A DNA stretch of 64,000 nt from Chryseobacterium sp. GVT01B (GCF_019970045.1 NZ_JAHXYI010000001.1:310001-374000); one strand, 5' to 3'; shown: positions 43,707 through 53,498, counted from the first letter of the stretch. The notes: a model not told the origin generated them from the letters alone. A program made the numbers and translations.

Positions 43707-44531
43707 ATGAAAAATTCATTTATTTTATTTCTGTGCATTTGTGGAATATGTAATGCTCAAGTCTATTCTGAAGACTTCAACGGCAATGGTTTACCAGCCG
43801 GATGGACGGTAGAAAATCCGGATACAGCTTTTAATTGGAATGTGGGTGCGCAGAATGGCTTCGCAGGCTTTCCTGATGGAGCCGCTTTTTTTGATGATGA
43901 CGATGCAAGTCCAACCGGAATTAATACGAATGCCAGACTGATTTCTCCTGTAATTAATCTTACCGGAGTTGTAAACCCAAAACTGTCGTTTAATTATGCC
44001 AATATGATTGATAATCTTGATTCTACTTTAAAAGTTGAAGTTTTCAATGGGACATCCTGGGTTCAAGTTTTTACTTTTTCGGGAGAAGCAGGGGTATGGG
44101 ATCTTGATTTTAATACCTTATCATATGTGGTAACGTCTTATGCTTCGGCTGTAAATATAGATTTAACACCCTATGTGAATCAGGCTTTTAAAATAAGATT
44201 TGTTTATGACGATGCTGGTGATTATTCTTACGGTGTGGTGGTAGATAATTTGAAAATTACAAGCGGAAATGTTCTGGCTGCTTCGGAGGTCTTACATTCT
44301 GATAATATAGAAATATACCCCAATCCGGTAAAGGATAATATTCATATTAAGCTTGATTCCCGAAATAAAGTAGAAAAAGTTAGTCTCGTTGATATGTCCG
44401 GAAAGCTTGTGAAAACTTTTGATAAAGAATCGAGTTCATATGATCTATCAGATATTCCCAAAGGGGCTTATATCATAATAATTACAAATAATAACCGGAA
44501 AGTGATTAAGAAGAAAATAATAAAGAAATAA
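43707..44531 (+). CDS. T9SS type A sorting-domain protein with adhesin-like domain
   Basis: The 274-residue product has a signal peptide (MKNSFILFLCICGICNAQ), an N-terminal jelly-roll of the cleaved-adhesin/choice-of-anchor type (YSEDFNGNGLPAGWTVEN to YGVVVDNLKITSG) and a C-terminal sorting domain (IEIYPNPVKDNIHIKLD, IPKGAYIIII, KKKIIKK). An Asp-rich stretch FFDDDDAS could bind calcium. It shares architecture with the protein at 30185-31000. It is a single gene, convergent with hemE. Confidence 0.9.
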   Translation: MKNSFILFLCICGICNAQVYSEDFNGNGLPAGWTVENPDTAFNWNVGAQNGFAGFPDGAAFFDDDDASPTGINTNARLISPVINLTGVVNPKLSFNYANMIDNLDSTLKVEVFNGTSWVQVFTFSGEAGVWDLDFNTLSYVVTSYASAVNIDLTPYVNQAFKIRFVYDDAGDYSYGVVVDNLKITSGNVLAASEVLHSDNIEIYPNPVKDNIHIKLDSRNKVEKVSLVDMSGKLVKTFDKESSSYDLSDIPKGAYIIIITNNNRKVIKKKIIKK

Positions 44532-44557
44532 GACTCATCAATAAACTATTAAAACAA

Positions 44558-44587
44558 AAAACCTTATAGGATATCCTATAAGGTTTT
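44558..44587. terminator. 30-bp perfect palindrome, bidirectional terminator (T9SS cargo / hemE)
   Basis: AAAACCTTATAGGAT and its exact complement abut; A and T runs flank it and the neighbouring genes converge. Confidence 0.88.
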
Positions 44588-44610
44588 GTATATTTTCAAA
44601 AGAAATAAAC

Positions 44611-45642
44611 TTATAAATTCGGTTTCCAGTCAACAACTGCTCTGATGAATGCCTCAGCATTTTCTACAGGAACATTAGGTAAAATTCCGTGACCTAGATT
44701 GGCAATATATCTGTCTTTTCCGAAACGGTTGATCATCTCATTCACCATTTTCTTGATCGTCTCAGGAGTGGAGTGAAGTCTTGCAGGATCAAAGTTCCCC
44801 TGTAACGTCATTGTGTGATTGGTAAGTGTTCTGGCAAATTCCGGCTTAATAGTCCAGTCTACCCCAAGAGCAGAAGCTTTAGACATTGTCATATCTTCCA
44901 ATGCGAACCAACATCCCTTTCCAAATACAACCACATGAGTAAGCGGGCTTAATGCTTCAACAATCTGGTTGATGTACTGCCAGGAGAATTCCTGATAATC
45001 TGTAGGAGAAAGCATTCCTCCCCATGAATCAAAGACCTGTACTGCAGAAACTCCTTTTTCTACTTTTCTCTTTAAATAAGCGATTGTAGTATCTGTAATT
45101 TTTTGCAGTAATAAATGAGCCGCTTCAGGTTGTTGGAAACAGAAAGACTTTGCAATATCAAATGCCTTGCTTCCTTTTCCTTCTACACAATAACAAAGAA
45201 TCGTCCATGGAGAACCTGCAAAACCAATCAATGGAATATCATTGTCCAGTTTTTGTAGCGTAAGTTCGATAGCATCAAAAACGTAGCCTAAAGTATCATT
45301 CACATCCGGAGTTTCAATATTCTGCACCTGTTCCATTGTTCTGATAGGAGTATCTAACCATGGTCCAACAGATTCTTTCATTTTGAAATCAATCCCCATG
45401 GCCTGTGGCACTACCAGGATATCAGAAAACAGAATCGCTGCATCCAAAGGAAATCTGCGGATAGGCTGTAATGTAATCTCAGCCGCAAGCTCAGGAGTCT
45501 GACATCTTGTAAAGAAATCATACTGATCTCTCAAGGCAATGAATTCCGGCAGATATCTTCCAGCCTGCCTCATCATCCAGACAGGAGGTCTTTCAACGGT
45601 TTCTCCGCGAAGTGCTTTTAAATATAGGTCGTTTTTTATCAT
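44611..45642 (-). CDS. hemE: Uroporphyrinogen decarboxylase
   Basis: HemE converts uroporphyrinogen III to coproporphyrinogen III. The 343-residue product has the N-terminal signature [29 protein letters not shown] with the catalytic Asp, [12 protein letters not shown], and near the C-terminus [14 protein letters not shown]. It is the last gene of the hemA-C-D-E cluster, 47 nt after hemD. Confidence 0.97.
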   Translation of the reverse strand: MIKNDLYLKALRGETVERPPVWMMRQAGRYLPEFIALRDQYDFFTRCQTPELAAEITLQPIRRFPLDAAILFSDILVVPQAMGIDFKMKESVGPWLDTPIRTMEQVQNIETPDVNDTLGYVFDAIELTLQKLDNDIPLIGFAGSPWTILCYCVEGKGSKAFDIAKSFCFQQPEAAHLLLQKITDTTIAYLKRKVEKGVSAVQVFDSWGGMLSPTDYQEFSWQYINQIVEALSPLTHVVVFGKGCWFALEDMTMSKASALGVDWTIKPEFARTLTNHTMTLQGNFDPARLHSTPETIKKMVNEMINRFGKDRYIANLGHGILPNVPVENAEAFIRAVVDWKPNL

Positions 45643-45689
45643 AATCTATTTAAACTAATAGTACCGGAAATATTTCGGTAACAAATATT

Positions 45690-46373
45690 CTAAATTCTAT
45701 TTCTGATTTCTCTTCTTATCAGTTCAAAGATTGAAGTCAGTGTATTTTCTTCAGAAGTAAAAATGTCTTCCTGCGTATAATTTCTCAACTCGCCGGAAGT
45801 GGTTTCGCCAATCGAAAACAGCTTCATGCCTTCCAGAGAATTTCGCCTTGCAAAACTACGAACTCCGCTCGGACTAAAAAATACTGCAGCATGATATTTT
45901 TCATTTATTAAAGGATGAGTTTCCTCAGTATTGTATATCGTAACTTTTTTGTACTTAATGTTTTGTAAAGGAAGCTCTTTGTCCAGAACATTGATGGCAA
46001 GGTTGCCGCAGAAATGAAGAAATTGTTCATGCTGGCATTTTCCGATAATGAATTTCGAAAGAGTGTCAGCATTTTTCAAAACCTTAAATGTTCCGAAGCC
46101 GTGTTTTCTTAATTCTCTCTTCGTTTTTTCGCCAACACAATAGATCTTGTTGTAATTTTTGGCTGTAAAATCCTCATTAGGCTTAAACTTGTTTTTAAAA
46201 AATGAAATGACTCCATTAACACTTGTAAAAATCAATGAGTAATTCTTCAGATCAAAAGGACTGATCATAATGGGTTTTGTCTTAATTACCTCAACACAGT
46301 CAGCCAACATATCCTCTCCTAATTCTTTGGATATTGTTTTCTGGTCTATATTTTTGGTAAATAAGATTTTCAT
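45690..46373 (-). CDS. hemD: Uroporphyrinogen-III synthase
   Basis: HemD closes hydroxymethylbilane to uroporphyrinogen III. The 227-residue product is diverged in sequence as usual for this enzyme, but shows IFTSVNGVISFFKN near residue 50, YCVGEKTKRELRKHGF, and AAVFFSPSGVRSFARRN, with the SPSGV and SxG turns of the two-lobed fold. The position between hemC and hemE supports the call. It lies 51 nt after hemC. Confidence 0.9.
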   Translation of the reverse strand: MKILFTKNIDQKTISKELGEDMLADCVEVIKTKPIMISPFDLKNYSLIFTSVNGVISFFKNKFKPNEDFTAKNYNKIYCVGEKTKRELRKHGFGTFKVLKNADTLSKFIIGKCQHEQFLHFCGNLAINVLDKELPLQNIKYKKVTIYNTEETHPLINEKYHAAVFFSPSGVRSFARRNSLEGMKLFSIGETTSGELRNYTQEDIFTSEENTLTSIFELIRREIRNRI

Positions 46374-46424
46374 GTCTGTACAATTAAGAAGATGAAAAAG
46401 GGGCTGAAGAAACGGAATCTGAGA

Positions 46425-47333
46425 TTAGATCTGGCTTTTGATTTCTGCCATTAATTCCTTTCCTCCATTTTCAAGAACGACTTTTGCAAACTTTTCTCCA
46501 AAATTCTCTGTTGGAGTATATACAAAGTTTTCATCCACAGCAATGCAGTTCTTCCCATCCAGAGAGCAAAGTGCAGCCTTGAAGCGGATCTGATCCCCGA
46601 TGATTTCAGCAAAAGCTCCGATAGGGGCAGTACAGCCGCCTTCCAAAGTACTTAAGAAGTTTCTTTCGATCTCTACGCAGATCTGGGTAGGATTGTGGTT
46701 GATCTGACGTACAATCTCGTTGATTTCAGGTTTGTCGGTATGTCCTGCAACGGAAATTACTCCTTGTGATGGAGCAGAAATCATTAATGGAAGCATCTCG
46801 TAATCGATTTCCATTTTCATTCTTTTGATTCCCGCCAGAGATAAAATAGTCGCATCAAAGTTTCCGTCTTCCAGTTTTTGAAGTCTGGTTTGAATATTTC
46901 CGCGGATATCCGAAAAATCAGTAGTCGGATAATTTCTCAGCCAGAAAGCTCTTCTTCTCAAGCTGCTGGTCGCCAGTTTAAGCTCATGGAATTCTTTATT
47001 CCTTGCAGATTCTTTTCTGATCAGAATATCCTGAGGATAATCTCTTTCCAGATAAGCGATCATCTCAATATTTTGAGGTAATTGAGTAGGAACATCTTTT
47101 AAAGAATGTACGGCAATATCAATTTCGTCATTCAATAAGGCAATATCAAGGTCTCTTGTGAAAACCCCTGTAATTCCTAAAGAATATAAAGGTTGATTAA
47201 GATTCTTATCGCCAGAAGAAACGATAGGAACAATCTCCGTTAAATAATTGTTGTTTTGAAGGTGCCTTGCAACCTCTCTAGCCTGCCAAAGTGCAAGTGC
47301 GGAATTTCTCGTTCCGATTCTAATGCTTTTCAT
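46425..47333 (-). CDS. hemC: Hydroxymethylbilane synthase (porphobilinogen deaminase)
   Basis: HemC polymerises four porphobilinogens on a dipyrromethane cofactor. From the ATG at 47333 (MKSIRIGTRNSALALWQA) the product is 302 residues, with AVHSLKDVPTQLP, SSLRRRAFWLRN, and the cofactor-bearing Cys234 in EGGCTAPIGAF. An eight-codon longer frame is possible. The start overlaps the hemA end by 14 nt, indicating coupled translation. Confidence 0.96.
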   Translation of the reverse strand: MKSIRIGTRNSALALWQAREVARHLQNNNYLTEIVPIVSSGDKNLNQPLYSLGITGVFTRDLDIALLNDEIDIAVHSLKDVPTQLPQNIEMIAYLERDYPQDILIRKESARNKEFHELKLATSSLRRRAFWLRNYPTTDFSDIRGNIQTRLQKLEDGNFDATILSLAGIKRMKMEIDYEMLPLMISAPSQGVISVAGHTDKPEINEIVRQINHNPTQICVEIERNFLSTLEGGCTAPIGAFAEIIGDQIRFKAALCSLDGKNCIAVDENFVYTPTENFGEKFAKVVLENGGKELMAEIKSQI

Positions 47334-48594
47334 TGAATTCGTTGTTTGGTTGTTCAACTAATATTTCGTGCATTAATTTACTAATTTCTTCGGCTTTCAA
47401 AGGATTGTCAATGATGTATTTTGCAAAACGGTTGGTAATTTTCTGGATCATTTTGTCAGAAAGTTCCATGTCCGTGATGTTTATGTATTTATTTTTTTTG
47501 TAAAAATTATGCATTTCATTGCGTTCCATGTTTTTTAAAACGGCTTTGAAATGGTGGATGTTCGGTGCCAGCTTTCTCTTTTTCTCCCATTCAATAAAGT
47601 CTTTCATCAGCTCCTTGATGATTTTTTCAGCTTTCGGGATTTCTCTTTCACGCTGTTGAATCGTTTCCTGGATCTGTTTTGAAAGCTCATCAACATCAAT
47701 CAATGTTACGTTTTTATTTTCGGTAACATTCTTTTCAACGTTATGAGGAATAGAAAGGTCAATCACCAATGTTTCTTTTCCGTTCGGGAAATGAGACTGG
47801 TTGACAATAGGATGTTTGGCTCCTGTTGCCACAATAAGAATATCAGTGTTTTTTAATTCCTGGTCAAAATCAGAATAATCAACGTGAGGAATATTATATT
47901 TCTGGGAAATCTTTTCAGCTTTCTCCTGAGTTCTGTTTGCAATTTTAATTTTTGGCTGATAGACATGCTTTACCAGGTTTTCAACGGTATTCTGTCCTAT
48001 CTCACCTACACCCAAAAGAAGAATGTTTTTTTCAGCAATTCTTTTCTGGCTGTTTAAAATATAATGAACCGCCGCATAAGAAACAGAAGCTGCACCGTTG
48101 GAAATTCCGGTTTCATTTTTTATTCTTTTCGAAATCTGAATAGCTGCATTGATAGCTCTTTCAAGATAAGGATTAGAATTCTGTCTTTCTTTTTTGAAAC
48201 GGCTGTATGCTTTTTTGATCTGTCCGATAATTTCAAAATCTCCGATAATCTGACTTTCAAGACCGGCAGCAACTCTGAAAAGATGAATCAGAGCCTCTTC
48301 CTTGGTCAGAATATTGGCAAACTGAAGGAAATCCGTAAGATGTACTCCAATGGTTTTGCAATATTCTTCCGCCACTAAAAGGTAATTGGGAGAAGTCGTA
48401 TAAATTTCGGTCCTGTTACAGGTGGAAACCACAAATGCATCCCCAAGGTCTTCCTGGTGGACCCTGGAAACAAAGTTTTTGATGTTTTCATCAAAAAATG
48501 CAAACTTTCCTCTCGTTTCTACGTCGGCTTTCTCGTAGCTTATAGAAAGCACGGCAAAATTTGACGTTCGATGAATGTTGGAATACTGTAACAT
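47320..48594 (-). CDS. hemA: Glutamyl-tRNA reductase
   Basis: HemA reduces glutamyl-tRNA to glutamate-1-semialdehyde, the first committed step of C5 heme synthesis. The product (424 residues from MLQYSNIHRT) has the catalytic Cys59 in VVSTCNRTEIY, the NADPH domain with ILLLGVGEIGQNTVENL, and a C-terminal dimerisation helix. A longer frame starts with TTG at 48606, but a -7 box overlaps that codon, so the ATG at 48594 is chosen. It heads hemA-C-D-E. Confidence 0.95.
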   Translation of the reverse strand: MLQYSNIHRTSNFAVLSISYEKADVETRGKFAFFDENIKNFVSRVHQEDLGDAFVVSTCNRTEIYTTSPNYLLVAEEYCKTIGVHLTDFLQFANILTKEEALIHLFRVAAGLESQIIGDFEIIGQIKKAYSRFKKERQNSNPYLERAINAAIQISKRIKNETGISNGAASVSYAAVHYILNSQKRIAEKNILLLGVGEIGQNTVENLVKHVYQPKIKIANRTQEKAEKISQKYNIPHVDYSDFDQELKNTDILIVATGAKHPIVNQSHFPNGKETLVIDLSIPHNVEKNVTENKNVTLIDVDELSKQIQETIQQREREIPKAEKIIKELMKDFIEWEKKRKLAPNIHHFKAVLKNMERNEMHNFYKKNKYINITDMELSDKMIQKITNRFAKYIIDNPLKAEEISKLMHEILVEQPNNEFNEKH

Positions 48595-48603
48595 AAGCAG
48601 TCG

Positions 48604-48611
48604 CAAATTTA
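48604..48611 (-). promoter_or_regulatory. -7 box TAAATTTG of hemA operon
   Basis: TAAATTTG lies 9 nt before the hemA ATG, leaving a very short leader, and overlaps the alternative TTG start. Confidence 0.5.
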
Positions 48612-48727
48612 CGCTTTTTTTAATTAATCACTCTCAGATAGTGTATATGATAATTATCGTAAAAAACTATAAGATGATAATGGAGAAAAGAGCAAGACAG
48701 CAAAAAAATGAGTTTGTCTCTATTAGT

Positions 48728-48824
48728 GGGTTTCTTTAAATTTTACTATTGATTATTTTTCTTTGTTAATTTTTTTAAGAAACCCTGAAAATTTTAAATG
48801 CACTGCAGGGTTGCTTAGAAACCC
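48728..48824. repeat. Interdigitated inverted and direct repeats upstream of mreB
   Basis: GGGTTTCTT (48728-48736) is complementary to AAGAAACCC (48777-48785); AACCCTG (48781-48787) is complementary to CAGGGTT (48806-48812); and GGGTT (48808-48812) can instead pair with AAACCC (48819-48824). AGAAACCCT occurs twice, at 48778 and 48817, as a direct repeat. Mutually exclusive hairpins are possible. Confidence 0.65.
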
Positions 48825-49016
48825 TTTTGTCTGTTGTATGCAGGCCTTTTTACCTGTCGGTGATTTCGCTTTTTCGCCCTTTTAACAACCCATTAATTTT
48901 AGTTTAACTCAAAGTCTGTAAACATCTAAACTGAAAGTTAATAAAGAATTATAAATTTTAATAAAATTTTAACCAAATTAAGTTGGTGGGAAATTTCTTT
49001 ACTAGTCTTAAATTTA

Positions 49017-49024
49017 TATCTTTG
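49017..49024 (+). promoter_or_regulatory. -7 box TATCTTTG of mre operon
   Basis: TATCTTTG lies 24 nt before the mreB ATG; the -33 element is degenerate (TTC). Confidence 0.5.
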
Positions 49025-49048
49025 TAATCTTAAAATCAGAAGAAAAAT

Positions 49049-50074
49049 ATGAGTTTATTTGATATGTTTACGCAAGAAATTGCGATAGACCTGGGAACGG
49101 CTAATACCCTTATTATCCATAATAATAAAATTGTTATAGATCAACCGTCAATTGTTGCAATTGAACGTTCTACGGGTAAACCCATTGCTGTAGGTGAACA
49201 GGCTAAGCATATGCAAGGTAAAACTCACGAAGACATCAAGACTATCCGTCCTTTGAAAGACGGGGTTATTGCTGATTTCCATGCTTCTGAACATATGATC
49301 AAGGAATTTATCAAAAAAATTCCTGGAATCAAAGGTAAATTCATACAACCGGCATTACGAATTGTAATCTGTATCCCTTCTGGTATCACTGAAGTTGAAA
49401 AAAGAGCGGTAAGAGACTCTGCTCAGAAAGTAAACGCAAAAGAAGTAAGATTAATCTACGAACCAATGGCAGCAGCAATTGGGGTGGGAATAGACGTACA
49501 GAAACCTGAAGGAAATATGATCATCGATATAGGTGGAGGTACTACGGAAATTGCGGTAGTAGCTTTAGGAGGTATCGTATGTGATAAATCTGTGAAGATT
49601 GCCGGAGACGTATTTACCAATGATATTGCTTATTACTTACGAACTCACCATAACCTTTATATCGGAGAAAGAACTGCTGAAAGAATCAAAATTGAAGTAG
49701 GTTCTGCAGTAGAAGATCTTGATGTAGATATCGAAGATATCCCGGTACAAGGTAGAGACCTTATCACAGGGAAGCCTAAAGAAATTATGGTTGGATATAA
49801 AGAGATTGCACGTGCATTAGACAAATCCATCATCAGAATCGAAGATGCTGTAATGGAAACACTTTCTCTTACACCACCGGAGCTGGCAGCCGATATTTAC
49901 AAAACAGGTATTTATCTTGCCGGAGGAGGAGCGTTATTAAGAGGTCTTGCGGACAGAATCCACAAAAAGACAGGTCTTCCTGTATTTGTTGCGGAAGATC
50001 CGTTGAGAGCTGTAGTTCGCGGAACAGGTATTGCCCTTAAGAATATGGATAAGTTCAATTTCTTAATTAAATAA
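49049..50074 (+). CDS. mreB: Rod shape-determining protein MreB
   Basis: MreB is the bacterial actin that guides lateral wall synthesis. The 341-residue product has the actin-fold phosphate 1 loop DLGTANTLI, phosphate 2 MIIDIGGGTTEIAV, and adenosine motif YLAGGGALLRGL. Length and sequence are typical. It heads mreB-mreC-mreD-PBP2-rodA. Confidence 0.98.
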   Translation: MSLFDMFTQEIAIDLGTANTLIIHNNKIVIDQPSIVAIERSTGKPIAVGEQAKHMQGKTHEDIKTIRPLKDGVIADFHASEHMIKEFIKKIPGIKGKFIQPALRIVICIPSGITEVEKRAVRDSAQKVNAKEVRLIYEPMAAAIGVGIDVQKPEGNMIIDIGGGTTEIAVVALGGIVCDKSVKIAGDVFTNDIAYYLRTHHNLYIGERTAERIKIEVGSAVEDLDVDIEDIPVQGRDLITGKPKEIMVGYKEIARALDKSIIRIEDAVMETLSLTPPELAADIYKTGIYLAGGGALLRGLADRIHKKTGLPVFVAEDPLRAVVRGTGIALKNMDKFNFLIK

Positions 50075-50102
50075 TTTTAACTTTTTACGACTTTATATCT
50101 GA

Positions 50103-50957
50103 ATGGGATTTTTGCTGAGATTATTTTCGAAGAATACTCTTTTCGTCTTCTTTATATTTCTGCAAATTATTGCTCTGGTTTTGATATTCTCCAGAAATGC
50201 CATGCAGAAATCCTGGATAGCGGGGCAGACTGCTGCGTTCAATTCCTGGGTTTCCGGATATATTGATGAAGGAGTTTCCTATCTGAAACTAAAACAGATC
50301 AACGAAGATCTTGTGGTTCAGAATAAAGCCCTTATGACTGAACTCTACGGAAAAGACGGAGCAAAAAAACCTGTTTTCAAAAGAGTTCACGATACCATTG
50401 GTGGCGGGCAGATCTATACTTTTGTTGATGGTGAAATTGTTTTCAACAGTATCAACAGAAGAAACAACTATTTTACAATCAACCGTGGCCGTAGAGACGG
50501 GGTCTTTCCTCAGATGGGGGTAATGGCACCAAGAGGTATTGCGGGAATTGTAATTAATTCTACAGACAGTTATGCATTAGTTCAGTCGGTCTTAAGTGTT
50601 AACAAGATCAGAATTAATGCAGCACTCAAAAATTCAGGATATTTCGGTACTTTAACGTGGAATGGTGATAATTCCAGAGTGATGCACCTTGCAGATATTC
50701 CAAAATATGTTGCGTTAAAAGTAGGGGATACGGTTGTTACAGATGGTAAATCCGCAATCTTTCCTAAGGGAGTAACGATTGGTACTATTGCAGGATATTC
50801 TGTAGATAATAAAACCGGTTTCTGGGATATTTCCGTTGAGCTGAGTGAAAAAATGGGAGCGTTGAACAAAGTATATGTAGTGAAGAATCTTAAGAAAGCA
50901 GAAGTGCAGAAGATTCAGGACACTATGCAGGCTGTAATAAAAAAAGAAAATGATTAG
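50103..50957 (+). CDS. mreC: Rod shape-determining protein MreC
   Basis: MreC is a bitopic membrane protein linking MreB filaments to PBP2. The 284-residue product has one N-terminal membrane helix (about residues 11-29), a coiled-coil segment (residues about 60-85, YLKLKQINEDLVVQNKALM) and a periplasmic beta domain (GVFPQMGVMAPRGIAGIV to GFWDISVELS). Its stop overlaps the mreD start by 8 nt. Confidence 0.93.
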   Translation: MGFLLRLFSKNTLFVFFIFLQIIALVLIFSRNAMQKSWIAGQTAAFNSWVSGYIDEGVSYLKLKQINEDLVVQNKALMTELYGKDGAKKPVFKRVHDTIGGGQIYTFVDGEIVFNSINRRNNYFTINRGRRDGVFPQMGVMAPRGIAGIVINSTDSYALVQSVLSVNKIRINAALKNSGYFGTLTWNGDNSRVMHLADIPKYVALKVGDTVVTDGKSAIFPKGVTIGTIAGYSVDNKTGFWDISVELSEKMGALNKVYVVKNLKKAEVQKIQDTMQAVIKKEND

Positions 50958-51456
50958 CAGGACTTTATTTACTGATATATTGATCATGATTTTTCTTGTA
51001 GCATTACAGATATTTGTATTGAACAGGATTACGCTTTTCGGGAAATATACTCCGGTATTATATCCTGTATTTGTCATGTTCTATCCTTTTTTCAGGAATA
51101 AATTTCAGTTCCTGGCATTGAGCTTTTTAATAGGGCTGTCAATTGATGGTTTTCTTTATTCGTGGGGAATCAATGCATTTGCAACAACACTGATTGCTTA
51201 TTTCAGAACGTTGATCTTCAGGACTTCTACCGATACATCTACGGACTTTTTCTCATTTCAGTCCCTTCAATGGGCGCAGTTTTTGCTGTTTTTATTCTCA
51301 AGTATTTTTCTGCACCAGCTTTTAGTACAGTATATCGAATTCTTTAAGTTTAGCAGATTTTTTGAAATATTGTTTAATGTGTTGGTGACTAGTGTAATTT
51401 CATTTATATTTATAGTCATTTACGCATTAATATTTAAAATCAAACAAAAAGTTTGA
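50950..51456 (+). CDS. mreD: Rod shape-determining membrane protein MreD
   Basis: The 168-residue product is almost entirely hydrophobic with about five membrane helices, as expected for MreD, which joins the elongation complex. Sequence similarity is low in this family, so the call rests on length, topology and position between mreC and PBP2. It overlaps mreC by 8 nt and PBP2 by 4 nt. Confidence 0.88.
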   Translation: MISRTLFTDILIMIFLVALQIFVLNRITLFGKYTPVLYPVFVMFYPFFRNKFQFLALSFLIGLSIDGFLYSWGINAFATTLIAYFRTLIFRTSTDTSTDFFSFQSLQWAQFLLFLFSSIFLHQLLVQYIEFFKFSRFFEILFNVLVTSVISFIFIVIYALIFKIKQKV

Positions 51457-53498
51457 ACACACGTTATTTTAAAATTTTTTCCATCCTCGTTGTCATCGCC
51501 CTTATTTTTGTGGCGAGGCTTGCCTATTTACAGTTGTTTACAGACCGTTATGCATTAAATGCAGCGAATACCTCCATCAAAACCGAATATGTTATTCCAC
51601 AGCGTGGAGTCATTTTTGACAGGAATGGTAAAATCATGGTAGGAAACCAGCCTGCTTATGAAGTCTCTTTTACACAGGCTTTAATGCGGCCGGATTTTGA
51701 TACGCTCGGATTCTGTAGTCTTATGAAGATTTCCAAAGCGGATTTTATCAAAAGAATTGATGTTATTAAAAAGGAAAAATACTATTCCAAACTGACTCCG
51801 ATGACCTTTCTGAAGGATCTGAGCAGAGAAGATATTGCAAGAGTTCAGGAAATTATTTTTAAATATCCGGCTTTTAATATTGTACAAAGACCTCAGCGTC
51901 AATATGAAGTCTCTACTTCAGGTAACCTTCTGGGATATACCAGTGAAGTAAATGAGCGTGAAATAAAAAAGGATTCTATATACTATTTACCGGGAGACTT
52001 TATCGGAAAAACCGGAGTTGAAAAATCCTACGAAAAAGAACTTCGTGGAGTAAAAGGAGTAAAATATATCCAAAAAGATATCAGGCTCCGAAATATTGGG
52101 TCTTATAAAAACGGATCACTGGATAAAGATGTGATTACTGGTAAAGACATTACATTAACTATTGATTATGATCTTCAGAGAACTGCTGAAGAAATGCTGG
52201 TGAACAAGCACGGAGCAATTGTAGCTTTAGACCCTAATAATGGGGAAGTGTTGGTTGCCGCTACCGGACCGGATATTGACCCGAATCTTTTCACCGGACC
52301 TTACAAATCAAAAAATTTATATGCCCTGTCAAAAGATACTCTTTACGAGAATAAGCCCACTTTTGACCGTTCCTTACAGGCGGGATATCCTCCGGGATCG
52401 ACATTCAAATTGTTGACTGCCTTGGCTGCTATGCAGATGGGAGTAATGGATGAAAAGACTATTTTCCCATGTGGCGGTGGGTTTTTCTATAAAGGAAAAA
52501 GAATTAAAGGACATGGTGGAGCAGATCCGTTGATTCCTTCTATTCAGGTTTCAAGTAACTGCTTCTTTACCTATGCATTTATCGCTATCATTAAAAAATA
52601 TCCTGGAAATCCTTCAAAAGGTGTTGATGAATGGAAGAAGATCATGAGCAGCTTTGGAGTTGGAGAGTTTTTAAATAATGATTTTGCTGTAGGAGCAAAA
52701 GGAAGAATACCTTCCGGAGATTTTTATGAGAAAAGGTTCAAAGCCATCATGAAAGCAAGCGGTTCCAAAAGAACTGATTTTAAAAACTGGGATGAGATGT
52801 CAACCGGAGCTATTTATAATGGAATGGGTCAGGGAGATGTTTTGGTAACTCCTATTCAGTTGGCCAATTATGTAGGTGCTATCGCTAATAAGGGATGGTA
52901 TTATACCCCTCATATCGTTAAAGCAATTGATGGAAAACCTAATCCTGATCCAAGATTTAAGGTTAAACATAAAACATTAGTTGATCCAAAGCATTTTGAA
53001 CCTGTTTTAAAAGGTATGGAAGCTGTGGTTTTGAGAGGAACGGCAAGAGGATTGAAATCCAATGACTTTACACAATTAGCTAAAACAGGTACTGCACAGG
53101 TTCCGCAAGGAAAGGATAATTCTATCTTTGTATTGATTGCCCCTGCGGATAAACCTAAAATTGTGGTGGTTGCCGTAATGGAGCATGCAGGATTTGGAGC
53201 TACTTGGGCTGGTCCGGCCTGTACAGTAATTGCTGAAAAATATATCACAGGTGATCTGAAGCGTGAGAATCTTTATAAAAAGATGATTACCTCCAGCTTT
53301 ATGCCGGAATATAAAAGGCAGTGGATTTCAGATTTGAAACGTAAAGGGTTATACGTTGATCCTAAGCCGGATTCTATTAAACAAAAAAGAATAAAGGACA
53401 GTCTGGATCTTGTTAAGCAACAAAAAGCCAAACTGCAAAAGAAAATAGAAGAGGAAACTAAAAAGAATAACACTGTTAAAAAAACTGTCAAGCAATGA
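51453..53498 (+). CDS. mrdA: Penicillin-binding protein 2 (elongation transpeptidase)
   Basis: PBP2 cross-links peptidoglycan in the elongation complex. The 681-residue protein has a short cytosolic start, one membrane helix (about 9-27), a PBP dimer domain (VIPQRGVIFDRNG onward) and the transpeptidase domain with PGSTFK (Ser316, Lys319), SSNCFF and AKTGTAQV (Lys544). The C-terminus is a Lys/Gln-rich tail. The start is TTG, embedded in TTGA overlapping the mreD stop; no nearby ATG is compatible with the N-terminal helix. It ends in an ATGA overlap with rodA. Confidence 0.95.
   Translation: MNTRYFKIFSILVVIALIFVARLAYLQLFTDRYALNAANTSIKTEYVIPQRGVIFDRNGKIMVGNQPAYEVSFTQALMRPDFDTLGFCSLMKISKADFIKRIDVIKKEKYYSKLTPMTFLKDLSREDIARVQEIIFKYPAFNIVQRPQRQYEVSTSGNLLGYTSEVNEREIKKDSIYYLPGDFIGKTGVEKSYEKELRGVKGVKYIQKDIRLRNIGSYKNGSLDKDVITGKDITLTIDYDLQRTAEEMLVNKHGAIVALDPNNGEVLVAATGPDIDPNLFTGPYKSKNLYALSKDTLYENKPTFDRSLQAGYPPGSTFKLLTALAAMQMGVMDEKTIFPCGGGFFYKGKRIKGHGGADPLIPSIQVSSNCFFTYAFIAIIKKYPGNPSKGVDEWKKIMSSFGVGEFLNNDFAVGAKGRIPSGDFYEKRFKAIMKASGSKRTDFKNWDEMSTGAIYNGMGQGDVLVTPIQLANYVGAIANKGWYYTPHIVKAIDGKPNPDPRFKVKHKTLVDPKHFEPVLKGMEAVVLRGTARGLKSNDFTQLAKTGTAQVPQGKDNSIFVLIAPADKPKIVVVAVMEHAGFGATWAGPACTVIAEKYITGDLKRENLYKKMITSSFMPEYKRQWISDLKRKGLYVDPKPDSIKQKRIKDSLDLVKQQKAKLQKKIEEETKKNNTVKKTVKQ

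Larger units (their letters stand above)
48595..49048. other. 454-nt divergent intergenic region (hemA / mreB)
   Basis: It holds the hemA and mreB -7 boxes, a set of interdigitated GGGTTTC/GAAACCC repeats (48728-48824), and a GATAATTATC palindrome near 48648. No gene was recognised. Confidence 0.65.
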
